A stretch of DNA of 64,000 nucleotides from Bacteroidetes bacterium GWB2_32_14 (lineage in GTDB: Bacteria > Bacteroidota > Bacteroidia > Bacteroidales > UBA12077), in NCBI GenBank assembly GCA_001768235.1, contig MENK01000027.1, positions 1 through 64,000 of the forward strand. Direction: 5' to 3'. Of the stretch, positions 27,111-35,913 are shown in pieces. The notes under the pieces were generated by a model. The model was not told the origin of the DNA, ran no database searches, and worked only from the letters and a program-made list of their open reading frames with translations. The first letter of the stretch is position 1. Every line of letters starts with the position of its first letter. Position numbers and translations under genes: made by a program.

Positions 27111-30100
27111 ATGAAAAAACTTCTTAAAATATTTTCTTACGTTATAATTATTGTCATTGTTTTAGCTATTACCCTGACCGTTGTTGCAAAATTATCGGAA
27201 GACAAAATAACCGATATGGTTTTGAAAAAGTTAAGCGAAAGCATTGAAGCTCCATTAGTTGTTGATGGCGTTTCGTTTAATCTGATACGTAAATTCCCTC
27301 TGGCAACGATTGAACTGGAAAATGTTTTACTGGGTGTACATTATAGTTCAAATGGCTCAGATTCAGTTTCAAATAAATTAGATACTATTATCAGCATAAG
27401 TAAAGTTTATATCTCGGTTAAATCAAAACCACTATTGAAAGGGTTTTTTGAAATAAAAAAAGTTGAAATAAATGGTGCTTTGATCAATTATATGGTGGAT
27501 ACAAGCGGAACTACGAATATCGATTTCCTGATAAAAAGCAGCAAAACTTCAGAAACTGATTCGTTGCCGAAAAAACCTTTAAATTTAACATTAACAGATC
27601 TTTCAATTAAGAATTTAATCTGCAATTTTAATGACAGCCTGCATAAAGCAAAAGCACATGTTGTAATCCCGAAATTAAAAATTGATGCGGATATTCAATC
27701 TGAAAATATTTTAGCATCAGCAAAAGGTGAAATAAACTTAACCAACTGTAGTCTTGATAATACAAATTTGTATTTAATGAATAAAACCTTCATAAATTTC
27801 GATGTAAACTACGAAACCGATTCGATAAATATAAAACAACTGATTGTTAATACGGATGGTGCAAATTTGGATATACTGGGGTCTGTTTGTTTTTATAGGG
27901 ATATTAAAACGAATATCACATTCGAAGGAACAGATTTTATTTTGAGCGAACTGGTTAAATACACTCCTGAAGAAATATTAAAGAAGGTTGGACTAAGAAA
28001 AATTTCCGGAAAAATGAACCTGGAAGGGGAGATTAATGGAACGTATTCTGATACTGAACTGCCAAAAATAGATTTATCCTTAGATTTTCAAAAAGGAGAT
28101 ATTGTTACTTCCGGTTATCCCGAGTTGAAAAATATTTCGTTTAAAGGAAAAGTTACAAATGGAATTCTTCGAAACAACAAATCAACACAAATTGATTTGA
28201 ATTCATTTCATTTTGAAACTGCTCTGAGCAAATTTGATGTAGCTTTTTCTGTTTTAGATATCGATCATCCAAAATACAATATCAATGCAGACATAGTTGT
28301 TAATACAGATGAATTCAATAAATATATTGCAGACTCGTTAATTCAAAATGTTAACGGGATTATTAAAGCAAAACTTTCAACAAAAGGGGAGCTCCCCGAT
28401 TCAATCGGGAATGATTTTGCAGATTATATCATGGCAAATACCCTTGCAAATATTGAGTTAGATAGCCTTACTATTGATGTGGACTCGTCCTTATCTGTAG
28501 AAAATTTTTCAACTAAAATTGATTACACGCCGAATAATCTTAAAATAAGTGATTTAACTGTTTCAATCCCGGCTTATAAAGCAACCCTGAAAAACACATC
28601 TTTTGATGCTTATTTTCAGGGAAGTATCAATAACAAATCCAATATAACGCTGGACTTAAAATCATTTCATATCGAAACTGGAAGTTCAGAATTTACCGGG
28701 TTTGCAACGATTAAAAATTTTGAAAAACCAACTTATTCGTTAACAAGCAATATCAAATTAAACCTGGATGAAGCAAAAACGATGTTCCCCGATTCATTGA
28801 TAACAAACTTATCAGGAAAGATGTTTGCTGATATTGAATCATTTGGGACACTCAACCTGGACTCAGTCGCTGATCAGGCTATGAATATTGTATTTAAAAC
28901 CAGTTCTTTCAAGTTTATTTTTGAAGATGTTTCTATAGAAACACCTTATTTCAATCAATATAAAATTGAAAATTTCAGTGGTTTGGTTAATATGAACCCC
29001 GATGCAATTACAATTAATAAAACGAGAGGAATTGCAGGGAAAATTGAGTTCGAAATCGATTCCACCACAATTAAAAATTTATACAACACCGTTATTAAAA
29101 ACCAGGCAGAACAACTTTCTGTTGATACCCGAATAAATTTTGGGAATTTAGATTACACCATGCTTACGCCATTTATGGTTAACGATTCGGTTTTAGAGAA
29201 AGCTAACCCCGGCAATACAGCAAAGGTAAAAGAACCTCATCATTTTACAATACTTATAAAGGGGGCTGCAAAGGTTGAAAGCTTAACGTACAATAAAGTA
29301 TTTGTAAAAGATATATCAGCCTTATTTAATATTAAAGATAGTGTATATACTCTTGATAAGTTTAAATTTACGGCATTTGATGGAAATATAAACTCATCGG
29401 TAAAATATGCCATCAGGGCAGGGAATATGTCAATCATCGAGATGCACAATATCATTGAAAAAATAGATATTAAAAAGCTATTGGTTGATTTCGATAATTT
29501 TAAGGATTTCTACAAGCCAGGTATTACTCATGAAAATATAAGCGGGTTATTATCAACAAACCTGAACAGCAAATTTGTTCTGATTGGGGATTCGCTAATT
29601 CAAAATGATATGCGTGTAAAAGGTGATTTAAAGATTGAAAATGGAGGGGTTTATGATTTTGAACCAGCCATGGAATTATCAAAATTCACGGGAATTAAAG
29701 AGTTAGACAACATTCAATTTAAGACACTCGAGTGTAATATTTTCATGTTTAAAAATAAATTGTATGTTCCAAAAACAAATATTGTAAGCACAGCCCTTGA
29801 TATTACTGCCTATGGTATGCAGAGTCTGGGAGAAGATTATGAATATCATTTCCAATTGCATTTGGGTGATGTTTTAAAAGGCAAATCAAAAAGGTTGCTA
29901 AAAGAACAATCCCAAAGTGGAGATGAAATTAAAGATGAAGATATTGATCGATCTACTGTAGATTTAGTTCATTCAAAAATCAAAGGCAAAACCAAAACAG
30001 GATTTGACAATAAAAATCTGCAAAAAACAATGGAAACAAAAATAAGAGTACAGGAAAAAATGTTAAATTTAATCTTTCGTCCAGAGTGGTTTAACTTTGA

Positions 30101-30128
30101 CACGAAAGTATATTCAATTAAACAATAA
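27111..30128 (+). CDS. Giant AsmA-family protein
   Basis: The 1005-residue protein has one N-terminal membrane segment (about residues 5-28). A long repetitive beta-rich body follows, with recurring phrases such as FHFETALSKFDVAFSVLDI and FHIETGSSEFTGFATI. The C-terminal AsmA-type region has ENGGVYDFEPAMELSKFTGIKELDNIQFKTLE. The AsmA/TamB/YhdP superfamily is thought to span the periplasm and move lipids to the outer membrane. The exact role of Bacteroidota AsmA proteins is not settled. It is followed after 14 bases by a small cysteine-rich lipoprotein, probably co-transcribed. Confidence 0.88.
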   Translation: MKKLLKIFSYVIIIVIVLAITLTVVAKLSEDKITDMVLKKLSESIEAPLVVDGVSFNLIRKFPLATIELENVLLGVHYSSNGSDSVSNKLDTIISISKVYISVKSKPLLKGFFEIKKVEINGALINYMVDTSGTTNIDFLIKSSKTSETDSLPKKPLNLTLTDLSIKNLICNFNDSLHKAKAHVVIPKLKIDADIQSENILASAKGEINLTNCSLDNTNLYLMNKTFINFDVNYETDSINIKQLIVNTDGANLDILGSVCFYRDIKTNITFEGTDFILSELVKYTPEEILKKVGLRKISGKMNLEGEINGTYSDTELPKIDLSLDFQKGDIVTSGYPELKNISFKGKVTNGILRNNKSTQIDLNSFHFETALSKFDVAFSVLDIDHPKYNINADIVVNTDEFNKYIADSLIQNVNGIIKAKLSTKGELPDSIGNDFADYIMANTLANIELDSLTIDVDSSLSVENFSTKIDYTPNNLKISDLTVSIPAYKATLKNTSFDAYFQGSINNKSNITLDLKSFHIETGSSEFTGFATIKNFEKPTYSLTSNIKLNLDEAKTMFPDSLITNLSGKMFADIESFGTLNLDSVADQAMNIVFKTSSFKFIFEDVSIETPYFNQYKIENFSGLVNMNPDAITINKTRGIAGKIEFEIDSTTIKNLYNTVIKNQAEQLSVDTRINFGNLDYTMLTPFMVNDSVLEKANPGNTAKVKEPHHFTILIKGAAKVESLTYNKVFVKDISALFNIKDSVYTLDKFKFTAFDGNINSSVKYAIRAGNMSIIEMHNIIEKIDIKKLLVDFDNFKDFYKPGITHENISGLLSTNLNSKFVLIGDSLIQNDMRVKGDLKIENGGVYDFEPAMELSKFTGIKELDNIQFKTLECNIFMFKNKLYVPKTNIVSTALDITAYGMQSLGEDYEYHFQLHLGDVLKGKSKRLLKEQSQSGDEIKDEDIDRSTVDLVHSKIKGKTKTGFDNKNLQKTMETKIRVQEKMLNLIFRPEWFNFDTKVYSIKQ

Positions 30129-30142
30129 TTAATTATAATATT

Positions 30143-30478
30143 ATGAAAAAGAGAGTCTTTATTTTATCATTATTATTGACGGGAGCAATTGTCGCTTTTC
30201 ACACAGCTTGTGAAAAAGACCCGGTTGAAGCCTGTGAGCAAGATTTATTTTGTGACGGGACAATGGAAGTTACTGCATGTTGTACTGATGGTACTGACTG
30301 CTATTATACGTATAATGGGCAAGAATACCCTGATACCGAGCAAGGATTAGCAGACCTGGTTGAAGCATTGGATTGTGGTACTACAAAATCCATTTCAATT
30401 GATGGAGAAAATGATTCCATGTTTGTAATACTTCAATCTTTGTTAGAAAAGGCCAGGGAATTAAGCAACCGGCAATAA
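30143..30478 (+). CDS. Small cysteine-rich lipoprotein of unknown function
   Basis: The 111-residue protein has a lipoprotein signal (lipobox near AFHTAC) and seven cysteines including the lipidated one. Among them is a CC pair (EVTACCTDGTDC). The mature part is short and acidic (GENDSMFVIL) with no known enzyme motif. The cysteines suggest disulfide bonds or metal binding. I do not recognise it. It lies 14 bases after the AsmA-like gene and is followed by a bidirectional-looking terminator. Confidence 0.7.
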   Translation: MKKRVFILSLLLTGAIVAFHTACEKDPVEACEQDLFCDGTMEVTACCTDGTDCYYTYNGQEYPDTEQGLADLVEALDCGTTKSISIDGENDSMFVILQSLLEKARELSNRQ

Positions 30479-30518
30479 TAATAAAGCTGCCAGATTTGAA
30501 TCTGGCGGCTTTATTATT
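30476..30518 (+). terminator. Terminator after the small lipoprotein gene
   Basis: A long stem (AATAATAAAGC ... GCTTTATTATT, inner GCCAGATT with AATCTGGC) closed by a one-base loop region and ending in a T-rich tail. It is nearly symmetrical and may work on both strands. Confidence 0.8.
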
Positions 30519-30563
30519 GAAATCACTATTGTCCGGTAAAACTTTTAACAAGTATTTACTGTC

Positions 30564-30700
30564 GTGCTTACAGCACTTTTGATTTTTGTAAGCTGCTGAT
30601 TATTACCATACTTTTGCCCCGATGGGGCTTTTGTTGAGCTCCAAAGGAACGAAAGTATTGTAAAACAATACCAACCAAAAAGGAAAGCCCTGTAAGGGTG
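30564..30700. repeat. REP-like intergenic block of three short hairpins
   Basis: GTGCTTACAGCAC (30564-30576), GCCCCGATGGGGC (30616-30628) and GCCCTGTAAGGGT (30687-30699) are three small hairpins. Each has a three-base loop, and they lie within 140 bases. Outer sequences ATACTTTTG and CGAAAGTAT are imperfectly complementary. No open frame of note is present. The region between 30518 and 30792 holds nothing else I can name. Palindromic modules of this look recur between genes in Bacteroidota; copy number cannot be checked here. Confidence 0.5.
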
Positions 30701-30791
30701 AAAGAAACATGGATGTCTTATTGTTTCAATATATCATTATATATCTATATTTTTTATCGGATAACAGTGTATTGAAATTTATTATTTCCTG

Positions 30792-31325
30792 TTAATCTTT
30801 TGAAGAAAAAACAGACCTTTTCTTTAGCTGTTTTTTAAGTAGCGATTCCAGTTCCGGGCCTCGAACGTTAATGCCAATTATAATTCCATTACCATCAATT
30901 AAAAATCCTGCCGGAATACTTTTTACATTATACGTTTGTGCTACTGCATTTTTCCATCCATTTATTTCGCCTAAATGATAGTGCCATTCCAGCTGATCCG
31001 CTTCTATGGCTTTTTCGCACATATCCTGCTTAAAATCCAATGAAACACTTAATACGGTAAATCCATCACCGGTTTTAAAACTGGCATCCTTGTATTTTTT
31101 GTAAATACTTACTATTTGCGGGTTCTCCTTTCTGCATGGTTTACACCATGAAGCCCAAAAATCAATCAATACCATTTTCCCCCTTAAATCCGATAACCTG
31201 AACTCTTCGCCTGTAATTAATTTTTGAGTAATTTCAGGTGCTTTATCTCCAACTGTTAATTCCTGACCAAACAGATTTAAAGACATTAAAATCAAATAAA
31301 AAAGGACTGTCAGCTTATACTTCAT
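30792..31325 (-). CDS. TlpA-like thioredoxin-fold protein, secreted
   Basis: The 177-residue protein has a signal peptide (YKLTVLFYLILMSLNLFGQ). The AhpC/TSA-type thioredoxin core has DFWASWCKPCRKENP with the redox CxxC at residues 61-64 and the cis-proline in SIPAGFLIDG. These proteins reduce or isomerise disulfides in the periplasm, for example in cytochrome c maturation or stress response. The C-terminus is lysine-rich (LLKKQLKKRS). It stands alone, with its end against the REP-like block. Confidence 0.9.
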   Translation of the reverse strand: MKYKLTVLFYLILMSLNLFGQELTVGDKAPEITQKLITGEEFRLSDLRGKMVLIDFWASWCKPCRKENPQIVSIYKKYKDASFKTGDGFTVLSVSLDFKQDMCEKAIEADQLEWHYHLGEINGWKNAVAQTYNVKSIPAGFLIDGNGIIIGINVRGPELESLLKKQLKKRSVFSSKD

Positions 31326-31469
31326 GAATTTTACTCTTAATGTTCATTCGATATGCTAAGATAAGTATTATTACTTAACACGTTGTATCAAAAAATGTTT
31401 TTAATTTAATGAATATAAATTACCTGAATAAAGATACATTTATTTATATTTCAGGAAAACATCGTGCAC

Positions 31470-31487
31470 AGTGTGGTTTTTTAACCA
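31470..31487. repeat. Small hairpin in the region between the TlpA-like and M49 genes
   Basis: TGTGGTT and AACCACA flank a four-base T loop. The following AACCACAAAGCACACC resembles the left part of the repeat at 55467-55567 (TTAACCACGGTACACAAAGG). The rest of the 203-base gap shows nothing I can name. Confidence 0.35.
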
Positions 31488-31528
31488 CAAAGCACACCAT
31501 GTTTTTCACAATGTACACTTTTGTTGAT

Positions 31529-33577
31529 TTAGTTATTTACAGGTAAATACGAGTATTTTTCTCCGTAATAAATCATTTGTTTTGTATAATCATCGGGGTA
31601 CTCAACTTTAACGTCGATTATCTCGTCATTTTCAATTACGGGAACTAAATCGGGGTTCATAAATCCGCCAAAAACAGCACGGTTTAATTTAGCATAACGT
31701 TCGAGTAATTCTTTGTGCAGTTGTTGGTCTATTTTAACACCATAATTTTCAACCATTGCTTCGCCCGCTTTATAATCACCTTCCGATTTTATTCGTTGAA
31801 TTTCGGCCAGTAATTCCCCAAAAAGAACACGGAGTTTTTCATAATCATTAATGCGGATATACGTTTTTCCATCCTTTTGATACATTTCGATTACATTTTC
31901 ATTTTTGCCTTTTTCATATACCCATTTTGAAATCATCTGACGGCCTCGCATGTGAGCTTGTTCAATATTCTTACCTAACTGAATTCTTGCCAGCTGACTC
32001 ATTAATCCATTTAATGTGTATGAATCATACTGTGCTTTATATGCTTCAGTATCAGGCAAAAGTCCTAATTCGATGAGTTTTGCATCGGGCAAATAATATA
32101 AGCCAAACAAATCAGCACGCGATTCTTCCAGTGGAGTCTGGTAGCTTTTTAAAGCTCCCGGATCAGTTCCAGGCAATAATTGCCCGCTGCCATGGCCAAC
32201 CACCTCGTGCAAATCGGTATGAAGCATTCCTGTTACATCGCTGTATTTTTTAACTCTCTCGCGTACTTCTTCGTTTTCGATGAACTCTTCTAAATATCCT
32301 GATTTGCCAACCTGATCGTAAGCATAACCAATATTTTTAAGGGTAACTGATTTCGAACCATGATCTTTTCGAATCCAATCGGCATTAGGAAGGTTTATCC
32401 CGAGTGGTGACGCAGGATAACAACCCCCGCCTAATTGAGCAACATCAATAACTTTTGCTGAAACACCTTTTACTTTTTCTTTTTTGAATTTTTTGTCAAC
32501 AGGAGAATTATCTTCGAACCATTGTGCCTGCTGTCCAATAATTTGTGTCAGCTCAGTAGCCTTTTCATTTTTCACATTTACAACCGATTCCCAGGTTGCT
32601 TTCATAGCTAAAGGATCATCATAAACCTCAATAAACCCGTTGACATAATCTATTTTTACATCGGTATTTCCAGCCCATAGCACATTGTATTCGTCCCATA
32701 TCTCAAGGTTTCCGGTTTTATAGTATTCAATAAGCAGTTCAAACTCTTTAGCCTGAATTTCGTTTTCGGCTACAGTTTTGGCTTTATCTAACCAGTAAAT
32801 TATTTTTGAAATAGCCTGGCCATACATTCCATCTGCTTTCCATGATATTTCTTTTACAATCCCGTAGTCTTTTACAACCTTGGTATTTAAACCATAACTT
32901 ACAGGAGTAGAATCATTGCTGTCGATTTGTTTTTCGTAATAGGTATTTACTTCATCCATTGTAACTCCTTCGTAGAAATTGCTTGCTGATGCTGAAATAA
33001 TATCAGTTCCTTTTTCTGATGCAACTTTCTTGGCATATAAATTCGGATCAAACAGTATTGGAGTAACCAGAGTTAATAATTGCTCAACAGTTTGATTCGT
33101 ATTTAAAGGTAGTTTTGATGAATCTGAATTTAAAACCAATTGTGAAAAATATTCGGAACTAAATCCGGGAATAAACTTATCAGTTGAATAGTGGTGATGA
33201 ATTCCATTTGCAAACCATACTTTTTTTGTATAATTCATGAATTTTTCGAATTCTCCCGTTGTCCTGTCGCCGGTATAAGTCGAAACAATGGCATCCAGTG
33301 TTTTTCGAACCATTAAATTGTATTTAAAGTTCTGATCAAATGTAATATCGCGGCCACATTTAGCAGCCTCACCAAGATAATACAAGAGTTTTTTCTGGCG
33401 TATGTCTAAAGATTCAAAATCAGGAATCTGGTAACGCAAGATCTGAAATTCTTCAAATCGATCAACCTGAAATTTAAATTCGGTTTCGGTTACAGCTGGT
33501 TTTTCTGTACAGCTCGATAATAGTAGGGTTATCATGAATAAATAGGTTAGAGAAACAGGTTTAAAGTATTTTTTCAT
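31529..33577 (-). CDS. Dipeptidyl-peptidase III (M49 family), lipoprotein
   Basis: M49 enzymes remove dipeptides from the N-terminus of short peptides. The 682-residue protein has the family zinc motif HEVVGH (in TDLHEVVGHGSGQL) and the second zinc-ligand segment EESRADLFGLYYL. The length is right for bacterial DPP III. A lipoprotein signal (MITLLLSSCTEK) places it outside the inner membrane, so a role in peptide uptake is likely. Automated tools often mislabel relatives as dihydrofolate reductase, which the motifs do not support. Confidence 0.92.
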   Translation of the reverse strand: MKKYFKPVSLTYLFMITLLLSSCTEKPAVTETEFKFQVDRFEEFQILRYQIPDFESLDIRQKKLLYYLGEAAKCGRDITFDQNFKYNLMVRKTLDAIVSTYTGDRTTGEFEKFMNYTKKVWFANGIHHHYSTDKFIPGFSSEYFSQLVLNSDSSKLPLNTNQTVEQLLTLVTPILFDPNLYAKKVASEKGTDIISASASNFYEGVTMDEVNTYYEKQIDSNDSTPVSYGLNTKVVKDYGIVKEISWKADGMYGQAISKIIYWLDKAKTVAENEIQAKEFELLIEYYKTGNLEIWDEYNVLWAGNTDVKIDYVNGFIEVYDDPLAMKATWESVVNVKNEKATELTQIIGQQAQWFEDNSPVDKKFKKEKVKGVSAKVIDVAQLGGGCYPASPLGINLPNADWIRKDHGSKSVTLKNIGYAYDQVGKSGYLEEFIENEEVRERVKKYSDVTGMLHTDLHEVVGHGSGQLLPGTDPGALKSYQTPLEESRADLFGLYYLPDAKLIELGLLPDTEAYKAQYDSYTLNGLMSQLARIQLGKNIEQAHMRGRQMISKWVYEKGKNENVIEMYQKDGKTYIRINDYEKLRVLFGELLAEIQRIKSEGDYKAGEAMVENYGVKIDQQLHKELLERYAKLNRAVFGGFMNPDLVPVIENDEIIDVKVEYPDDYTKQMIYYGEKYSYLPVNN

Positions 33578-33729
33578 CGTTTAAATAAATATTTTGGAAA
33601 TTAATAACTGCAAATTTGACAAAATCTTGCCATTTTAGTTTAATCTGCAAAAAAACTTTATGCGTTTTCGTTGATTTTTTTAGAAATTCATATGTATAGA
33701 AAAAATTTTATCTTTATTCAAAAAAAATC

Positions 33730-35889
33730 ATGAAATCCTTGTTATTAAAAATCCCGTTTATACTATTGCTTTTCTTTAACTATGGCTGTTTTTCCCAATA
33801 TCTGCTTCCTTTTCAGAACCCGGATACAGACATCGAAATAAGGATAAATGATTTACTTGGCTTGTTAACACTGGAGGAAAAAGCTTCGATGATGCTGCAT
33901 AATAACCCTGCTATTGAACGACTTAATATACCTGCTTATAATTGGTGGAACGAAAGTTTGCATGGTATTGCCCGGGCAGGTAAAGCAACTGTTTTTCCAC
34001 AAGCTATAGGTTTGGCTGCAACATTTGACGAAGAACTAATTTTCAGGATTGCCGATGCAATCTCTGATGAAGCCAGGGCAAAACACAATGCAGCTGTTTC
34101 TAAAAATAATTTTCAGCAATACACGGGTTTAACATTCTGGTCACCCAATATAAATATTTTCAGGGACCCCCGATGGGGACGCGGACAGGAAACTTATGGC
34201 GAAGACCCTTTTTTAACTTCCAAAATAGGAGTTGCATTTGTAAAAGGATTGCAGGGAAATGATCCAAAATATTTAAAAACAGCTGCTTGTGCAAAGCATT
34301 TCGTGGTTCATAGCGGGCCCGAAGAAACCCGGCATAATTTTAACGCCTTGCCTAACGAAACTGATTTTTATGAAACCTACCTGCCCGCATTTAAAGCATT
34401 GGTTGATGAAGATGTCGAAAGTATTATGTGTGCTTATAATCAGCTATACAACGAACCTTGTTGTGGAAACAAATCATTACTTCTGGATTTGTTACGTAAC
34501 AAGTGGAATTTTAAAGGACATATAGTAACCGATTGTTGGGCTATTAATGATTTTATTACACATCAAAAAATTGTTGATAATGGAACCGATGCTGCAGTAA
34601 TTGCTTTAAACGCCGGGGTTAACCTGAATTGTGGAGTTAACTACAAATATATTCCTGATGCGGTAAAACAGGGAAAAATTACTGAAGAAAAAATAGATTC
34701 TCTTCTAAAGCCTTTATTAAGAACCCGATTTAAGCTGGGGTTATTGGATTATAAAGATATTTCTCCATATAAAGACATTCAGCCGGAAGTAGTAAATTGT
34801 CCTGAACACAGGCAGTTAGCTTACGAAGCGGCTCTTAAATCCATTGTTTTATTAAAAAATGATAAGCAAACCCTTCCGTTAAAATTGGAATCACTGCACA
34901 AAATATTTGTTACCGGCCCAACAATGGCCGATAATACCATATTACTTGGAAATTACAATGGATTTTCAGGTAACCTTGTTACATTTCTTGAAGGAATTAT
35001 CAATAAAACGGATGCGGGAACAGTGGTGGATTATAATATTGGAACACTCTTAAATACAGATAACGTTTTCAGCGGGTTATATCTTGCCCCGGATGCTGAT
35101 GTTATAATTGCTGCCATAGGAAACTCAATGATGCTGGAAGGGGAAAATGGCGATGCCATTCTCTCAACAAGTGGTGGTGACCGGAATGATATTAAGTTGC
35201 CCGGAAATCAAATTGAATTAATCAGGCAGTTGAGAGAAAAAGCTCCTGAAAAACCATTGATTGTTATTGTTACAGGTGGTAGCGCCATAGATCTCAAGGA
35301 AATTTCAACATTGGCCGATGCTTTGCTTTTTGCCTGGTATCCCGGAGAACAAGGAGGAAATGCGATGGCCAACATTATCTTTGGGGCAGAGAACCCATCA
35401 GGCCGGTTACCTGTTACTTTCTATGCGGGAATTGATGATCTCCCTGCATTTGATAATTACAGTATGGAAAACAGAACATACAGGTATTTTAAAGGAACGC
35501 CTTTGTATCCGTTTGGTTTCGGATTAAGTTACTCTACTTTTGAATATGCCGGTTTTAAAATAAATAAACCGGAATCTAATGCAAATGAAATAGCCATTTC
35601 GGTAACTGTTAAAAATACAAGTACCCATGATGGAGAAGAAGTAGCTCAGTTGTATGTAAAAAAGCCTGTTTTACACGAAAACAATCCAATAAAATCGCTT
35701 TGTGGATTTAAACGGGTTTCTTTAAAGGCAGGTGAATCAAGGCAAATTACGTTCGCGGTAAAATTAAAAGATATTACTGCCTGGGATACACTTAATAAAA
35801 ACTATATACTAACAAGTGGAGATTATACATTCGAGGTCGGAGCATCAGCAGCAGATATAAAATTATCTGCAGAAATTAAACTGGAATAA
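33730..35889 (+). CDS. GH3 glycoside hydrolase (beta-xylosidase/beta-glucosidase type)
   Basis: The 719-residue protein has a signal peptide, a GH3 TIM-like domain (TLEEKASMM, YNWWNESLHGIARAG, GRGQETYGEDPF, AACAKHFVVHSGPE) and the nucleophile Asp in HIVTDCWAI. The second GH3 domain has a LEGENGDAI segment that may hold the acid/base residue. A fibronectin III-like C-terminus closes the protein. The WWNESLHG and GRGQETYGEDP motifs are those of the xylosidase/arabinosidase branch, but the exact sugar cannot be told. The fucosidase gene follows after 24 bases. Confidence 0.93.
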   Translation: MKSLLLKIPFILLLFFNYGCFSQYLLPFQNPDTDIEIRINDLLGLLTLEEKASMMLHNNPAIERLNIPAYNWWNESLHGIARAGKATVFPQAIGLAATFDEELIFRIADAISDEARAKHNAAVSKNNFQQYTGLTFWSPNINIFRDPRWGRGQETYGEDPFLTSKIGVAFVKGLQGNDPKYLKTAACAKHFVVHSGPEETRHNFNALPNETDFYETYLPAFKALVDEDVESIMCAYNQLYNEPCCGNKSLLLDLLRNKWNFKGHIVTDCWAINDFITHQKIVDNGTDAAVIALNAGVNLNCGVNYKYIPDAVKQGKITEEKIDSLLKPLLRTRFKLGLLDYKDISPYKDIQPEVVNCPEHRQLAYEAALKSIVLLKNDKQTLPLKLESLHKIFVTGPTMADNTILLGNYNGFSGNLVTFLEGIINKTDAGTVVDYNIGTLLNTDNVFSGLYLAPDADVIIAAIGNSMMLEGENGDAILSTSGGDRNDIKLPGNQIELIRQLREKAPEKPLIVIVTGGSAIDLKEISTLADALLFAWYPGEQGGNAMANIIFGAENPSGRLPVTFYAGIDDLPAFDNYSMENRTYRYFKGTPLYPFGFGLSYSTFEYAGFKINKPESNANEIAISVTVKNTSTHDGEEVAQLYVKKPVLHENNPIKSLCGFKRVSLKAGESRQITFAVKLKDITAWDTLNKNYILTSGDYTFEVGASAADIKLSAEIKLE

Positions 35890-35913
35890 ATCACAATATT
35901 ATTTTGATATAAA

